A DNA stretch of 64,000 bases, taken from assembly GCF_900117395.1 (NCBI RefSeq), contig NZ_FPEG01000001.1:330191-394190 (forward strand), read 5' to 3'. This stretch comes from Agrococcus sp. Marseille-P2731 (GTDB lineage: Bacteria; Actinomycetota; Actinomycetes; Actinomycetales; Microbacteriaceae). Shown here in pieces: positions 43,281 to 54,280 of this stretch (position 1 is its first letter; every line of letters starts with the position of its first letter). The position numbers were made by a program, and so were the translations under genes. The notes under the pieces are model-generated. The model was not told where the DNA came from. It worked only from the letters and a program-made list of their open reading frames with translations, and did no database searches.

Positions 43281-43335
43281 GTTCACCCGCTGTTCACCTG
43301 TGCGGGGCCTCGCCGCCACCCGGCTTCCCTAGCGT
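43281..43335 (+). promoter_or_regulatory. PHO box and promoter of pstSCAB
   Basis: Two direct 11-nt repeats, GTTCACCCGCT (43281-43291) and GTTCACCTGTG (43292-43302), match the actinobacterial PHO box bound by PhoP/RegX3-type regulators. TAGCGT at 43330-43335 is the likely -10. Activation under phosphate limitation by the SenX3/RegX3 pair encoded at 58.8-60.7 kb is a reasonable inference. Confidence 0.85.
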
Positions 43336-43413
43336 GATCTCCGGCGCGCTCGTTCGCGCCGAATCCAGGCCGCTGATGCGCCCTGCACCGAATCATTCCG
43401 AAGGGAACCATCC

Positions 43414-44535
43414 GTGAAGTTCACGAAGCTCGGCCGCGCTGCGGTCGTCGCTGCTGCAGGCGCACTCCTGCTCAGCTCCTGCGCTGCCAACGAGCCCGCC
43501 GCCACCGAGGCCCCTGCGGGCGAGACCGGTGGCGAGTCCACCGCTCCCGAGTCCACGCTCTCGGGCGACCTCGCCGGCGCCGGCGCCTCGTCGATGGGTG
43601 CTGCACAGGAGGCCTGGATCGCAGGCTTCCAGACGCAGAACGAAGACGTCAACATCACGTACGACCCCGCAGGCTCGGGCGCTGGCCGCGAGCAGTTCAT
43701 CGCCGGCGGCGTCGCCTTCGCTGGCTCGGACGCCTACCTCGGCGACGACGAGCTCGAGGGCTCGTTCGGCGCCTGCGTCGCCGACACGCTGCCGGTCGAC
43801 CTGCCGATCTACATCTCGCCGATCGCCATCATCTTCAACGTCGAGGGCGTCGACTCGCTCAACATGGACGCCGCGACGATCGCCCAGATCTTCTCGGGCG
43901 AGATCACCAACTGGAACGACCCGGCGATCGCCGACCAGAACCCGGACGCGACGCTGCCGGACGCCAACATCACCGCCGTGCACCGCTCGGACGACTCGGG
44001 CACCACCGAGAACTTCACCGAGTACCTCGCTGCGACGGCTGAGTCGGACTGGACCGAGGGCGTCTTCGAGACGTGGCCTGCCTCCTACGGCGGCGAGGGC
44101 GCACAGGGCACCTCGGGCGTCGTCGACGCGGTCACCAACGGCATGAACACGATCGGCTACGCCGACGCCTCGCGCGCCGGTGACCTCGGCACCGTCGCCC
44201 TGCAGGTCGGCGAGGAGTACGTGCCCTTCACGGCGGAGGCCGCAGCGGCCGCCGTCGACGCGTCGCCGCGCGTCGAGGGCCGTCACGAGGGTGACATCGC
44301 GGTCGACCTGGACCGCACGTCGACCGAGGCCGGCGTCTACCCGCTCGTCCTCATCTCCTACGCGATCGCCTGCACGGAGTACCAGGACGAGGCTCAGGCC
44401 GAGCTCGTCAAGGGCTACCTGAGCTACATCGCCTCGGCTGAGGGCCAGCAGGCCGGCGCCGAGAACGCGGGCAACGCGCCCATCTCCGACGAGCTGCGCG
44501 AGGAGATCCTCAGCGTCGTCGACTTGATCCAGTAA
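43414..44535 (+). CDS. pstS: Phosphate-binding lipoprotein PstS
   Basis: 373 residues. Lipobox LLSSC (Cys about 23), then the phosphate-binding protein signature LAGAGASSMGAAQEAW, TYDPAGSGAGREQF (phosphate contacts), HRSDDSGTTENFTEYL and NTIGYAD. Captures phosphate outside the membrane for PstCA. GTG start after AAGGGAA. First gene of pstSCAB; a strong hairpin separates it from pstC, favouring excess PstS. Confidence 0.96.
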   Translation: MKFTKLGRAAVVAAAGALLLSSCAANEPAATEAPAGETGGESTAPESTLSGDLAGAGASSMGAAQEAWIAGFQTQNEDVNITYDPAGSGAGREQFIAGGVAFAGSDAYLGDDELEGSFGACVADTLPVDLPIYISPIAIIFNVEGVDSLNMDAATIAQIFSGEITNWNDPAIADQNPDATLPDANITAVHRSDDSGTTENFTEYLAATAESDWTEGVFETWPASYGGEGAQGTSGVVDAVTNGMNTIGYADASRAGDLGTVALQVGEEYVPFTAEAAAAAVDASPRVEGRHEGDIAVDLDRTSTEAGVYPLVLISYAIACTEYQDEAQAELVKGYLSYIASAEGQQAGAENAGNAPISDELREEILSVVDLIQ

Positions 44536-44575
44536 TACTGGTTCGGAACCTCGCGCGCCGCTGACGGCGCGCACC

Positions 44576-44609
44576 GTCCGGCCGGGGCGTCTCATCGCCC
44601 CGGCCGGAC
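44576..44609 (+). terminator. Attenuating hairpin between pstS and pstC
   Basis: A perfect 14-bp stem (GTCCGGCCGGGGCG / CGCCCCGGCCGGAC) with loop TCTCAT. A smaller GCGCGCC/GGCGCGC stem precedes it at 44552-44571. Probable partial terminator or 3' stabiliser giving more pstS than pstCAB message. Confidence 0.8.
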
Positions 44610-44645
44610 CCATTCATCCGGTCCTCCGAGCTCGCAGGGAGCCTC

Positions 44646-45584
44646 ATGACTACCGCTGCACCGGCTGCGCCAAAGTCCGCCGTCAGGAACAGGCCCGCCG
44701 ACATCGTCTTCAAGGCGATCTCGACCACCGCGGGCGTGCTCATCCTGCTGGCGCTCGGTGGCGTCGCGATCTTCCTGGTCGCCCAGGCCGTTCCCGCGAT
44801 CATCGGGCCGATCCCCGAGTCCGAGGGCTCGAGCTTCTGGACCTGGGTCTGGCCGCTGACGTTCGGCACGCTCTGGTCCGCGTTCCTCGCGATGGTGATG
44901 GCCGTGCCGCTCGCCGTCTCGATCGCGCTGTTCATCACACACTTCGCGCCCCGCAGGCTGGCCCAGTTCCTCGGGTACCTGGTCGACCTGCTCGCCGCCA
45001 TCCCCTCGGTCATCTACGGGCTCTGGGGCATCACGGTGCTCGCACCGTTCCTGCTGCCCGGCTTCGCCTGGCTCGCGCAGAACCTCGGCTGGATCCCGCT
45101 GTTCTCCCCGCCCGCCTCCGGCACGGGCCGCACGATCCTCACCGCATCCATCGTGCTCGCCGTCATGGTGCTGCCGATCATCACGGCGCTCTGCCGCGAG
45201 ATCTTCCTGCAGACGCCGCGCCTCAACGAGGAAGCCGCGCTCGCCCTCGGCGCCACCCGCTGGGAGATGATCACGATGGCCGTCCTCCCGCACGGCCGCT
45301 CGGGCATCATCGCCTCGTCGATCCTCGGCCTCGGTCGTGCGCTGGGCGAGACGATGGCCGTCGCGATGGTGCTCGCCTCCTCCGGCGCCGTCAGCTTCGT
45401 CCTGATCGGCTCGCAGAACCCCTCGACGATCGCTGCCAACATCGCGCTCCGCTTCCCGGAGGCGCACGGCATCACCGTCAACATGCTCATCGGATCGGGC
45501 CTCGTGCTGTTCGCGATCACGCTGCTCGTGAACGCCATCTCGCGCCTGATCATCGCCAAGACGACCGTCGACGGAGGTCGCTGA
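44646..45584 (+). CDS. pstC: Phosphate ABC transporter permease PstC
   Basis: 312 residues, six helices. The EAA-type loop is NEEAALALGATRWEMITMAVLPHGRSGI near 194-221, and LGRALGETMAVAMVLA follows. Its stop is three bases before the pstA start. Confidence 0.95.
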   Translation: MTTAAPAAPKSAVRNRPADIVFKAISTTAGVLILLALGGVAIFLVAQAVPAIIGPIPESEGSSFWTWVWPLTFGTLWSAFLAMVMAVPLAVSIALFITHFAPRRLAQFLGYLVDLLAAIPSVIYGLWGITVLAPFLLPGFAWLAQNLGWIPLFSPPASGTGRTILTASIVLAVMVLPIITALCREIFLQTPRLNEEAALALGATRWEMITMAVLPHGRSGIIASSILGLGRALGETMAVAMVLASSGAVSFVLIGSQNPSTIAANIALRFPEAHGITVNMLIGSGLVLFAITLLVNAISRLIIAKTTVDGGR

Positions 45585-45587
45585 GCC

Positions 45588-46670
45588 ATGACCACCACCA
45601 TCGCTCCCACCCGCCAGGCCCAGAACCCGCTGACCGCGGGCCAGCTGCCCGCCTGGGCCCCCTGGGCACTGCTCGGCGTCTGCATCGCTGTCGGCGCCGC
45701 CGTCGCGGGCCTCATCGCCGGCGCATCCGGCTCCAGCTTCAGCATCGTCATCGTCGCGCTCCTGGGCTACGTGCTCTACCTGGTGGCCGTGACGGTCGTC
45801 AGCCAGCTCATCGAGGGCGGCCGCAAGGCCACCGACCGCTTCGTCACGGGGCTCGTGATCGGGGCCTTCCTGCTCGCGCTCGTGCCGCTGGTCTCCCTCA
45901 TCATCACGGTCGTCGCCAACGGCCTGGCCCGCTTCGACATCGAGTTCTTCACGTACACGATGCGCAACGTGGTCGGCGAGGGCGGCGGCGTGCTGCACGC
46001 CATCGTCGGCACCGTGCTCGTGACCCTCTGGGCCGCGATCATCTCGGTGCCGGTCGGCATCTTCACCGCCATCTACCTGGTCGAGTACGGCAAGGGCGCG
46101 CTGGCGAAGGCGATCACGTTCTTCGTCGACGTGATGACCGGCATCCCGTCGATCGTCGCCGGCCTGTTCGCCTATGCCCTGTTCGCCCTGTTCGCGGGCG
46201 AGGGCGTGCGCAGCGGCTTCGGCGGCGCGGTCGCGCTCAGCCTCCTCATGATCCCCACCGTCGTGCGGTCGACGGAGGAGATGCTGAAGCTCGTCCCGAA
46301 CGACCTGCGCGAGGCATCGCTCGCGCTCGGCGTGCCGAAGTGGCTGACGATCTGGAAGGTCGTGCTCCCCACGGCACTCGCCGGCATCGTCACCGGCGTC
46401 ACGCTCGCCATCGCCCGTGTCATCGGAGAGACGGCGCCGCTGCTCATCATCGCCGGCTTCACGACGAACATGAACTACAACGTGTTCGACGGCCGCATGA
46501 TGACGCTGCCGGTGTTCGCCTTCAACCAGTACATCAGCCCCGGAGTGCAGGAGCAGGCCTACTTCGACCGAGCCTGGTCGGCCGCTCTCGTGCTCATCCT
46601 CATCGTCATGATCCTCAACATCGGCGCGCGCGTCATCTCGCACTTCTTCGCGCCGAAGTCTGGAAGGTAA
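45588..46670 (+). CDS. pstA: Phosphate ABC transporter permease PstA
   Basis: 360 residues with about eight hydrophobic segments, two more than the core fold. The EAA-type loop DLREASLALGVPKWLTIWKVVLPTALAGI and ARVIGETAPLLIIAGFT match PstA. It forms the channel with PstC. Confidence 0.95.
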   Translation: MTTTIAPTRQAQNPLTAGQLPAWAPWALLGVCIAVGAAVAGLIAGASGSSFSIVIVALLGYVLYLVAVTVVSQLIEGGRKATDRFVTGLVIGAFLLALVPLVSLIITVVANGLARFDIEFFTYTMRNVVGEGGGVLHAIVGTVLVTLWAAIISVPVGIFTAIYLVEYGKGALAKAITFFVDVMTGIPSIVAGLFAYALFALFAGEGVRSGFGGAVALSLLMIPTVVRSTEEMLKLVPNDLREASLALGVPKWLTIWKVVLPTALAGIVTGVTLAIARVIGETAPLLIIAGFTTNMNYNVFDGRMMTLPVFAFNQYISPGVQEQAYFDRAWSAALVLILIVMILNIGARVISHFFAPKSGR

Positions 46671-46676
46671 CGCAGC

Positions 46677-47456
46677 ATGTCCAAGCGCATCGAGATCAAC
46701 GACCTCGACATCTACTACGGCGCCTTCAAGGCCGTCGAGGGGGTCTCCGTCGACATCGAGCCCCGCGCGGTCACCGCGTTCATCGGCCCCTCGGGCTGCG
46801 GCAAGTCCACAGTGCTCCGCTCCATCAACCGCATGCACGAGGTCATCTCGGGTGCATGGGTCGACGGCGAGGTGCTGCTCGACGGCGCCAACCTCTATGG
46901 CCAGGGCGTCGACCCCGTGAACGTGCGCCGCCAGATCGGCATGGTGTTCCAGCGCCCCAACCCGTTCCCGACCATGACGATCCGCGAGAACGTGCTGGCG
47001 GGCGTGCTGCTGAACAACCGCCGCATGTCGCGCAGCGACCAGGACGACCTGGTCGAGCGCTCGCTGCGGGGAGCCAACCTCTGGAACGAGGTCAAGGACC
47101 GCCTCGGCGTGCCCGGCTCGGGCCTCTCCGGCGGCCAGCAGCAGCGCCTCTGCATCGCGCGCGCCATCGCCGTCAGCCCCGACGTGCTGCTCATGGACGA
47201 GCCCTGCTCGGCCCTCGACCCGATCTCGACGCTCGCGATCGAGGACCTCATCGAGGAGCTGAAGACCGAGTACACGATCGTGATCGTGACCCACAACATG
47301 CAGCAGGCCAGCCGCGTGAGCGACAAGACGGCCTTCTTCAACATCGCCGGAACCGGCAAGCCGGGCAAGCTCATCGAGTTCGATGAGACGACGAAGATCT
47401 TCTCGAACCCGACCGTGCAGGCCACCGAGGACTACGTCTCGGGCCGCTTCGGCTGA
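46677..47456 (+). CDS. pstB: Phosphate ABC transporter ATPase PstB
   Basis: 259 residues. Walker [10 protein letters not shown] (about 39-47), [14 protein letters not shown]-loop, [15 protein letters not shown] signature, Walker [14 protein letters not shown] and the H-loop VTHNMQQA. Ends pstSCAB. PhoU, its usual regulatory partner, is encoded at 57.97-58.66 kb. Confidence 0.97.
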   Translation: MSKRIEINDLDIYYGAFKAVEGVSVDIEPRAVTAFIGPSGCGKSTVLRSINRMHEVISGAWVDGEVLLDGANLYGQGVDPVNVRRQIGMVFQRPNPFPTMTIRENVLAGVLLNNRRMSRSDQDDLVERSLRGANLWNEVKDRLGVPGSGLSGGQQQRLCIARAIAVSPDVLLMDEPCSALDPISTLAIEDLIEELKTEYTIVIVTHNMQQASRVSDKTAFFNIAGTGKPGKLIEFDETTKIFSNPTVQATEDYVSGRFG

Positions 47457-47521
47457 TCCGCGCTGGCGATCGTCCTGCTGAGCACCCTGCTCGCCGCCCC
47501 CGCGGCGCGTAGGGTGCTCGC

Positions 47522-48103
47522 ATGATCGCACTGCAGGAGTTCCTCGAGCACGTCGGCCGCCGCGAGACGATCGTCGCCGGGTCACCGCACCACGCGCTCA
47601 TGCACGACCTCGCGCAGGAGGCGCTGCGCATCACCGCTGCGCTGAACGGCGCCTACCGCAGCGCCGACGAGGTGCGCGAGCTGCTGGGCGAGCTCACCGG
47701 CCGGGCAGTGGATGCGTCGGTGACGGTGTTCCCGCCGTTCTACTCGGAGTTCGGCAAGAACCTGCACCTCGGCGTCGACGTCTTCATCAACATGGGCTGC
47801 CGCTTCCAGGACACCGGTGGCATCACGATCGGCGACGGCTCGCTCATCGGTCACGGCTCGACCCTCGCGACGCTCGACCACGGCGTCGATCCAGCGCACC
47901 GCGGCGACATGCAGCCCGCACCGATCGTGATCGGGCGCAAGGTGTGGCTGGGGGCCAGCGTGACGGTCGTGCCGGGGGTCACCATCGGTGACGGCGCGAT
48001 CGTCGGCGCCGGTGCGGTCGTGACGAAGGACGTGCCTGCCGACACGATCGTGGCCGGGGTGCCGGCGCGGGTGATCCGCGAGACCGGCTTCCGCGCGTCG
48101 TAG
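47522..48103 (+). CDS. Maltose/galactoside O-acetyltransferase-like hexapeptide protein
   Basis: 193 residues. An N-terminal maltose-acetyltransferase-type helical segment is followed by hexapeptide repeats ([22 protein letters not shown] with the catalytic-type His, [36 protein letters not shown]). Transfers acetyl from acetyl-CoA to sugars; acceptor unknown. TAGGGT at 47510-47515 is six bases from the ATG (leaderless). Confidence 0.88.
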   Translation: MIALQEFLEHVGRRETIVAGSPHHALMHDLAQEALRITAALNGAYRSADEVRELLGELTGRAVDASVTVFPPFYSEFGKNLHLGVDVFINMGCRFQDTGGITIGDGSLIGHGSTLATLDHGVDPAHRGDMQPAPIVIGRKVWLGASVTVVPGVTIGDGAIVGAGAVVTKDVPADTIVAGVPARVIRETGFRAS

Positions 48104-48161
48104 GCGCTCGGCTCCTGCTGCCAGCCGTCCCGGATCGAGGACGGATGGGCGAAGCGTCACG

Positions 48162-48206
48162 CAGCAGAGGACGGATCGGTCGCTGCCACCCATCCGTCCT
48201 CTGCTG
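48162..48206. terminator. Bidirectional terminator between acetyltransferase and mutT1
   Basis: CAGCAGAGGACGGAT (48162-48176) pairs with ATCCGTCCTCTGCTG (48192-48206), a perfect 15-bp stem between convergent genes. Confidence 0.85.
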
Positions 48207-48233
48207 AGGACACCGGCAGCGGCGGATGCGCGG

Positions 48234-49189
48234 CTACGGCTCGCGCGGTGCGTGCGTCTCGAGGCCCACGAGCGCGGGCGTCTCGCCCGCCGAGATGTGC
48301 ATGACGGTGAACTCGGCCGTGTGCAGCATCGACGCGCGGTGCGTGCGCTCCGACTCCAGCGCATCCGCCGCATGCACCACCGCGGTGACGATCTCGGGGA
48401 TGACGGGCGCGTGGCTGCAGAGCACGGTGCCGCGGCGCTTGCGCACGGCCTTCGCGACGCGGCGCTCGATCGCGCTGCGCAGGCTGCCGTGGTCGAGCTC
48501 GTGCGCGTCCTGGCTGATCTCGGCGCGCGCCTTCGGCTCGATGCCCGTGAGGCGGCGCAGCGGCTCGACGGTCTGCAGGCAGCGCGTCGCGTCTGAGGTG
48601 AGGATGCGCGCGGGCGCGAAGGCCGCGATGCCCGGCGCCGCCTGCTTCGCCTGCCGCTCGCCCCGCGTCGTCAGCGCGCGCGACGCATCCGTGCCCTCCC
48701 AGTCGAAGGGGCTGGTGGCCTTCGCGTGCCGCAGCGCGATGATCGGGAAGGTCTCGGCGTGCCCGGCCGCGAGCCGCTCCTCGAAGCGCTCGATCACGGC
48801 GACGTCGTGGCGGTAGGAGCAGCGCTGCTTGGCCTCCGCGATCGGCAGCCACTCGAGCGCGAGGATCTCGTCGTTGGACGCGAAGCGCGACGCGGCGACC
48901 GCGGCCTCGGCCTCGTCGACCTTCGACTGCCAGTAGTAGACGACCTTGTCGCGGCCGTCGGGCAGCCGGTACTCGCTCTGCGGCAGGGGAGCGCCGAGCG
49001 CGATCCGAAGCCCCGTCTCCTCCTCGATCTCGCGCACGGCGCACTCCGGCAGCGTCTCGCCCGGGTCGAGCTTGCCCTTCGGCAGCGAGAAGTCGCGGTG
49101 CTGCGTGCGCTCCACGAGCAGCACGAGCACCTCGTCGTCGACGCGGCGCCAGACCAGTGCTCCGGCGGCGAGCACGGGGGCCGCGGCGC

Positions 49190-49193
<4 letters not shown>
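48234..49193 (-). CDS. mutT1: MutT1-type NUDIX hydrolase fused to histidine phosphatase
   Basis: 319 residues. The N-terminal NUDIX domain has the full box GKLDPGETLPECAVREIEEETG (about 38-59). The C-terminal SixA-like histidine phosphatase starts at ALRHAKATSPFDW (about 162-174). This fusion is the mycobacterial MutT1 architecture, which hydrolyses 8-oxo-dGTP and diadenosine polyphosphates. As in mycobacteria it lies next to ppk, coupled by ATGA overlap. Confidence 0.92.
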
Positions 49194-51478
<2,285 letters not shown>

Positions 51479-51484
51479 GCCGTC

Positions 51485-51506
51485 ATTGTGTCAACTGCGG
51501 GTGAAC
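51485..51506 (-). promoter_or_regulatory. PHO box in the ppk promoter
   Basis: On the minus strand, GTTCACCCGCA (51506-51496) is followed by GTTGACACAAT (51495-51485): two 11-nt direct repeats nearly identical in the first unit to the pstS PHO box. The second contains TTGACA-like and CACAAT -10 elements, so regulator and polymerase sites overlap. Confidence 0.75.
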
Positions 51507-51517
51507 GGCGCGCGACG

Positions 51518-52372
51518 TCATCGCGCGTCGCTGCTGCCCGTCGTCGCAGCACGCTGCCACCGCACGTCGATCGCCCACTGCTCGAAGCCGGCTCGGCGAT
51601 AGAGCGCGAGCGCCGCGTCGTTGTCGCCCTCGACGTAGAGGTGCGCCGTGGTCGCGCCGACCGCGCGCATCCGCACGAAGGTGGCCTCGAGCATCCGCCG
51701 ACCGAGACCCGCGCCCTGCCGCTCTGGCGAGACGCCCAGCACGTAGAGCTCGGCGACATCGCCCTCGCCCTCGCCGGTCGCGGGCTTGACCCAGGTGAAG
51801 GCGTCGAGGCCGTGGTCGCCCGGCGCGACCACGAGGTTCGCGTCGTCGTGCCAGGGCTCGGCCAAGCGCGATGCCAGGTCGTCGGCGCTCATGCGGCCCT
51901 GCTCGGGGTGCGAGGCGAAGGCTGCGGCGTTGAGGGCGAGCAGGGCGGATGCGTCGGCCCGCTCGAACGCGCGGGTCCCATCGGGCAGGCGGTCGCTTCT
52001 CTCGCCCGCGGGCGGCACCGGCGCGCGCAGCTGCAGCAGCGTGCGCACCCGCCGCATGCCGAGCCGCTCGGCGATCGCGCGGGCGCCGGGCAGGTCGCCG
52101 TGCGCCCAGGCCTCGAGCTCGCCGAGCTCGTCGGTGACGCGCGCCGCGAGGGCGCTGCCGAGACCCCGGCGGCGGTGCGCGGGGTGCACGGCGAGCTCGA
52201 CCTCGCGCTCGGCGTCGCTGACGACAGCGAGGGCCTCGGCGTCGCCGATCGCGCACCGGGCGCCGCGCCGCAGCTCGACGAGCGCCTGGTCGTTGAAGGG
52301 CGGCACGCCGTCAGCGGCGAGGCTCGCGGCGCCCAGTGCCTCGGCGAGTTCGATCGCGCGCGCAGCCTCCAT
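51518..52372 (-). CDS. mshD: Mycothiol synthase
   Basis: 284 residues with two tandem GNAT domains: an N-terminal degenerate one (VHPAHRRRGLGSALAARV) and a C-terminal active one (LYVLGVSPERQGAGLGRRMLEATFVRM, LYVEGDNDAALALYRRAGF). Transfers acetyl to cysteinyl-GlcN-inositol, the last step of mycothiol synthesis. The ATG overlaps the glnR stop (ATGA). The glnR-mshD pairing is conserved in actinobacteria. Confidence 0.93.
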   Translation of the reverse strand: MEAARAIELAEALGAASLAADGVPPFNDQALVELRRGARCAIGDAEALAVVSDAEREVELAVHPAHRRRGLGSALAARVTDELGELEAWAHGDLPGARAIAERLGMRRVRTLLQLRAPVPPAGERSDRLPDGTRAFERADASALLALNAAAFASHPEQGRMSADDLASRLAEPWHDDANLVVAPGDHGLDAFTWVKPATGEGEGDVAELYVLGVSPERQGAGLGRRMLEATFVRMRAVGATTAHLYVEGDNDAALALYRRAGFEQWAIDVRWQRAATTGSSDAR

Positions 52373-53016
52373 CAGTCGTCCTCCCGCTCGAAGCGATAGC
52401 CGACCCCGCGCACCGTGCCGATGAGCCGCTCGAGGTCGCCGAGCTTGGCGCGCAGGCGCCGCACGTGCACGTCGACCGTGCGGGTGCCGCCGAAGTAGTC
52501 GTAGCCCCACACCTCGCTCAGCAGCTGCTCGCGCGTGAAGACCCGCGCCGGGTGCGCGGAGAGGAACCGCAGCAGCTCGAACTCCTTGTACGTCAGGTCG
52601 ATCGGTTTGCCGTCGACCTTGGCCTGATAGCTCGCCTCGTCGATCGTGAGGCCGCTCGTCGAGACGGGCTCGGCGCTGCGCGCGGCGCTCGCGAGGGCGA
52701 GGCGGATGCGCGCCTCGAGCTCAGCGGGACCGGCGGAGTCGAGCACGATGTCGGCCACCGACCACTCGGCGGTGACCGCGGCGAAGCCGCCGTCGCTCAG
52801 CACCAGCAGCACGGGGGAGGGGTCGTGCTCGAGCAGGCGGCACAGGGCCTTCGCCGCGGCGAGCTCGACAGCGCCGTCGACGACGAGCAGGTCGCCCTCG
52901 GGAGCGCGCGCGGCAGCCTCCGCCGAGACCGGCAGTGTGCTCACGCGGTGCTCGAGGAGCTCCAGGCTGGGCAGCACGTCCTCGGCTCGGCGGGTGAAGA
53001 CCACGACGTGCGCCAT
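52372..53016 (-). CDS. glnR: GlnR-like OmpR-family nitrogen regulator
   Basis: 214 residues. An atypical receiver domain (LLVVDGAVELAAAKALCRLLEHD, about 49-71) is followed by an OmpR winged helix with DLTYKEFELLRFLSAHPARVFTREQLL and WGYDYFGGTRTVDVHVRRLRAKL. The sequence closely tracks actinobacterial GlnR, an orphan regulator without a kinase partner that controls nitrogen assimilation. GGGAGG precedes the ATG at 53016. First gene of the glnR-mshD unit, with ppk-mutT1 next on the same strand. Confidence 0.9.
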   Translation of the reverse strand: MAHVVVFTRRAEDVLPSLELLEHRVSTLPVSAEAAARAPEGDLLVVDGAVELAAAKALCRLLEHDPSPVLLVLSDGGFAAVTAEWSVADIVLDSAGPAELEARIRLALASAARSAEPVSTSGLTIDEASYQAKVDGKPIDLTYKEFELLRFLSAHPARVFTREQLLSEVWGYDYFGGTRTVDVHVRRLRAKLGDLERLIGTVRGVGYRFEREDD

Positions 53017-53155
53017 CCAACCTCCCGATCTCGATCCTAAGCCGGTCTGATACCCGCCGCGACCGCTCCGCCTGCGCGGCGGCGCATCCGACACCCCCAG
53101 GGCGCGCGCACCGCACCTGCGCCATGATGTTGGCCATGAGCACTGCAGGTCGGTC

Positions 53156-53476
53156 GTGAGCGACGACGCCGCCGTCAGCGGCGACGCTCCTTCCCGGGGC
53201 GTCGCTGGCGGCGCGCTGTCCTGGCGGTGGGCGAGCGTGTGGCCGGTCTGGCTGCTGGCAGCGATCGGCGCCGCGGTGGTCGGTGTGCTGCAGCCGAGCG
53301 ACGGCATCGTCTGGCTGCCGATCGTGCTGGGCGCCTGCACGCTGGTCGCCTTCGGGATCCAGCTCGGTGGGCCGACGGTCCCGGGTCTCGTGGGGCGGCT
53401 GGCGTCGGCGATCTTCGGCTCGGTGGTGGTGCTCGCGGTGGCGAGCGCGATCCTCGTGCCGCTCACCGTGCTCTGA
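53156..53476 (+). CDS. Small membrane protein, 106 residues
   Basis: Not recognised. Three predicted helices (VWLLAAIGAAVVGVL, IVLGACTLVAFGIQLGG, IFGSVVVLAVASAILVPL). The GTG start overlaps the stop of a seven-codon ORF beginning at ATG 53136, suggesting translational coupling to a very short leader peptide. Confidence 0.7.
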   Translation: MSDDAAVSGDAPSRGVAGGALSWRWASVWPVWLLAAIGAAVVGVLQPSDGIVWLPIVLGACTLVAFGIQLGGPTVPGLVGRLASAIFGSVVVLAVASAILVPLTVL

Positions 53477-53536
53477 GGCCCCCGACCTGCCGCTCGTCCC
53501 CGGGCGGTGGCGTGCGCGAGGCGGTAGGATCGAGCC

Positions 53537-53659
53537 ATGGATGCCATCCCCGTCGTCGCACTCGAGATCTTCTTCACCGGTCTGCTGGGCCTCGCGATGC
53601 TCGCGATCCTGGGCACCTCGTTCGTCGTCATCCGCAACCTCTTCCGGGGTCAGCGCTAA
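53537..53659 (+). CDS. 40-residue single-helix membrane protein
   Basis: Starts MDAIPVVALEIFFTGLLG and ends IRNLFRGQR: one helix followed by a basic tail. TAGGAT (53525-53530) lies exactly six bases before the ATG, the leaderless pattern seen throughout the window, and the gene sits tightly (3 bp) ahead of the nitrobindin-like gene. It is likely real though short. Function unknown. Confidence 0.7.
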   Translation: MDAIPVVALEIFFTGLLGLAMLAILGTSFVVIRNLFRGQR

Positions 53660-53662
53660 GCG

Positions 53663-54280
53663 ATGCTCGAGCTCGACCCGACGCTCCCGGCCGAGCTGGG
53701 GCCGCTCCAGTGGCTGATCGGCACGTGGGAGGGCACCGGCGTCCTCTCCTTCCCCGACGGCGAGAGCACCGTCGAGCGCGAGTTCGGCCAGCGCATCTCG
53801 TTCGAGCACCACGGGCACCCCTACCTCAGCTACCAGGCCTACGCGTGGCAGCTCGACGACGAGCTGACACCGCTGGCTGCCGAGAGCGGCTTCTGGCGCC
53901 TCGCGCGCCCCTCGCACGAGGCAGACGCGGGGCCGGGCATGCTGCCGGCGCAGGGCGCGCCCGCGTTCGGCGACGCCGATGCGGTCGAGGGGCTGCGCCG
54001 CCCCGATGGTGCCTTCGACTTGCAGGCGCTCATCTCGCATCCGACCGGAGTCGCAGAGCTCTACCTCGGCACGATCGACGGCCCGCGGATCGACCTCGCG
54101 ACCGACGCAGTCCTGCGCGGCGCGGGCGCCAAGGATCACAGTGCCTCCACCCGCATGTACGGCCTGGTCGAGAACCACCTGCTGTGGGCGTGGGATCTCG
54201 CAGCCCTCGGCCGCGGGCTCGAGAGCCATGCCTCGGCGCGCCTCGGGCGCCAGACGCGCAGCGAGGCGAGCGCGACGTGA
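53663..54280 (+). CDS. Nitrobindin-like FABP/THAP4 heme-binding protein
   Basis: 205 residues. The start motif LQWLIGTWEGTGVLSFP (about 14-30, GTWxGxG), the SFEHHGHPYLSY strand and the C-terminal ESHASARLGR with the His proposed as heme ligand match bacterial nitrobindins. These bind ferric heme and NO or peroxynitrite. A central insertion (about 75-105) is longer than usual. Coupled to ygfZ by GTGA overlap. Confidence 0.85.
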   Translation: MLELDPTLPAELGPLQWLIGTWEGTGVLSFPDGESTVEREFGQRISFEHHGHPYLSYQAYAWQLDDELTPLAAESGFWRLARPSHEADAGPGMLPAQGAPAFGDADAVEGLRRPDGAFDLQALISHPTGVAELYLGTIDGPRIDLATDAVLRGAGAKDHSASTRMYGLVENHLLWAWDLAALGRGLESHASARLGRQTRSEASAT

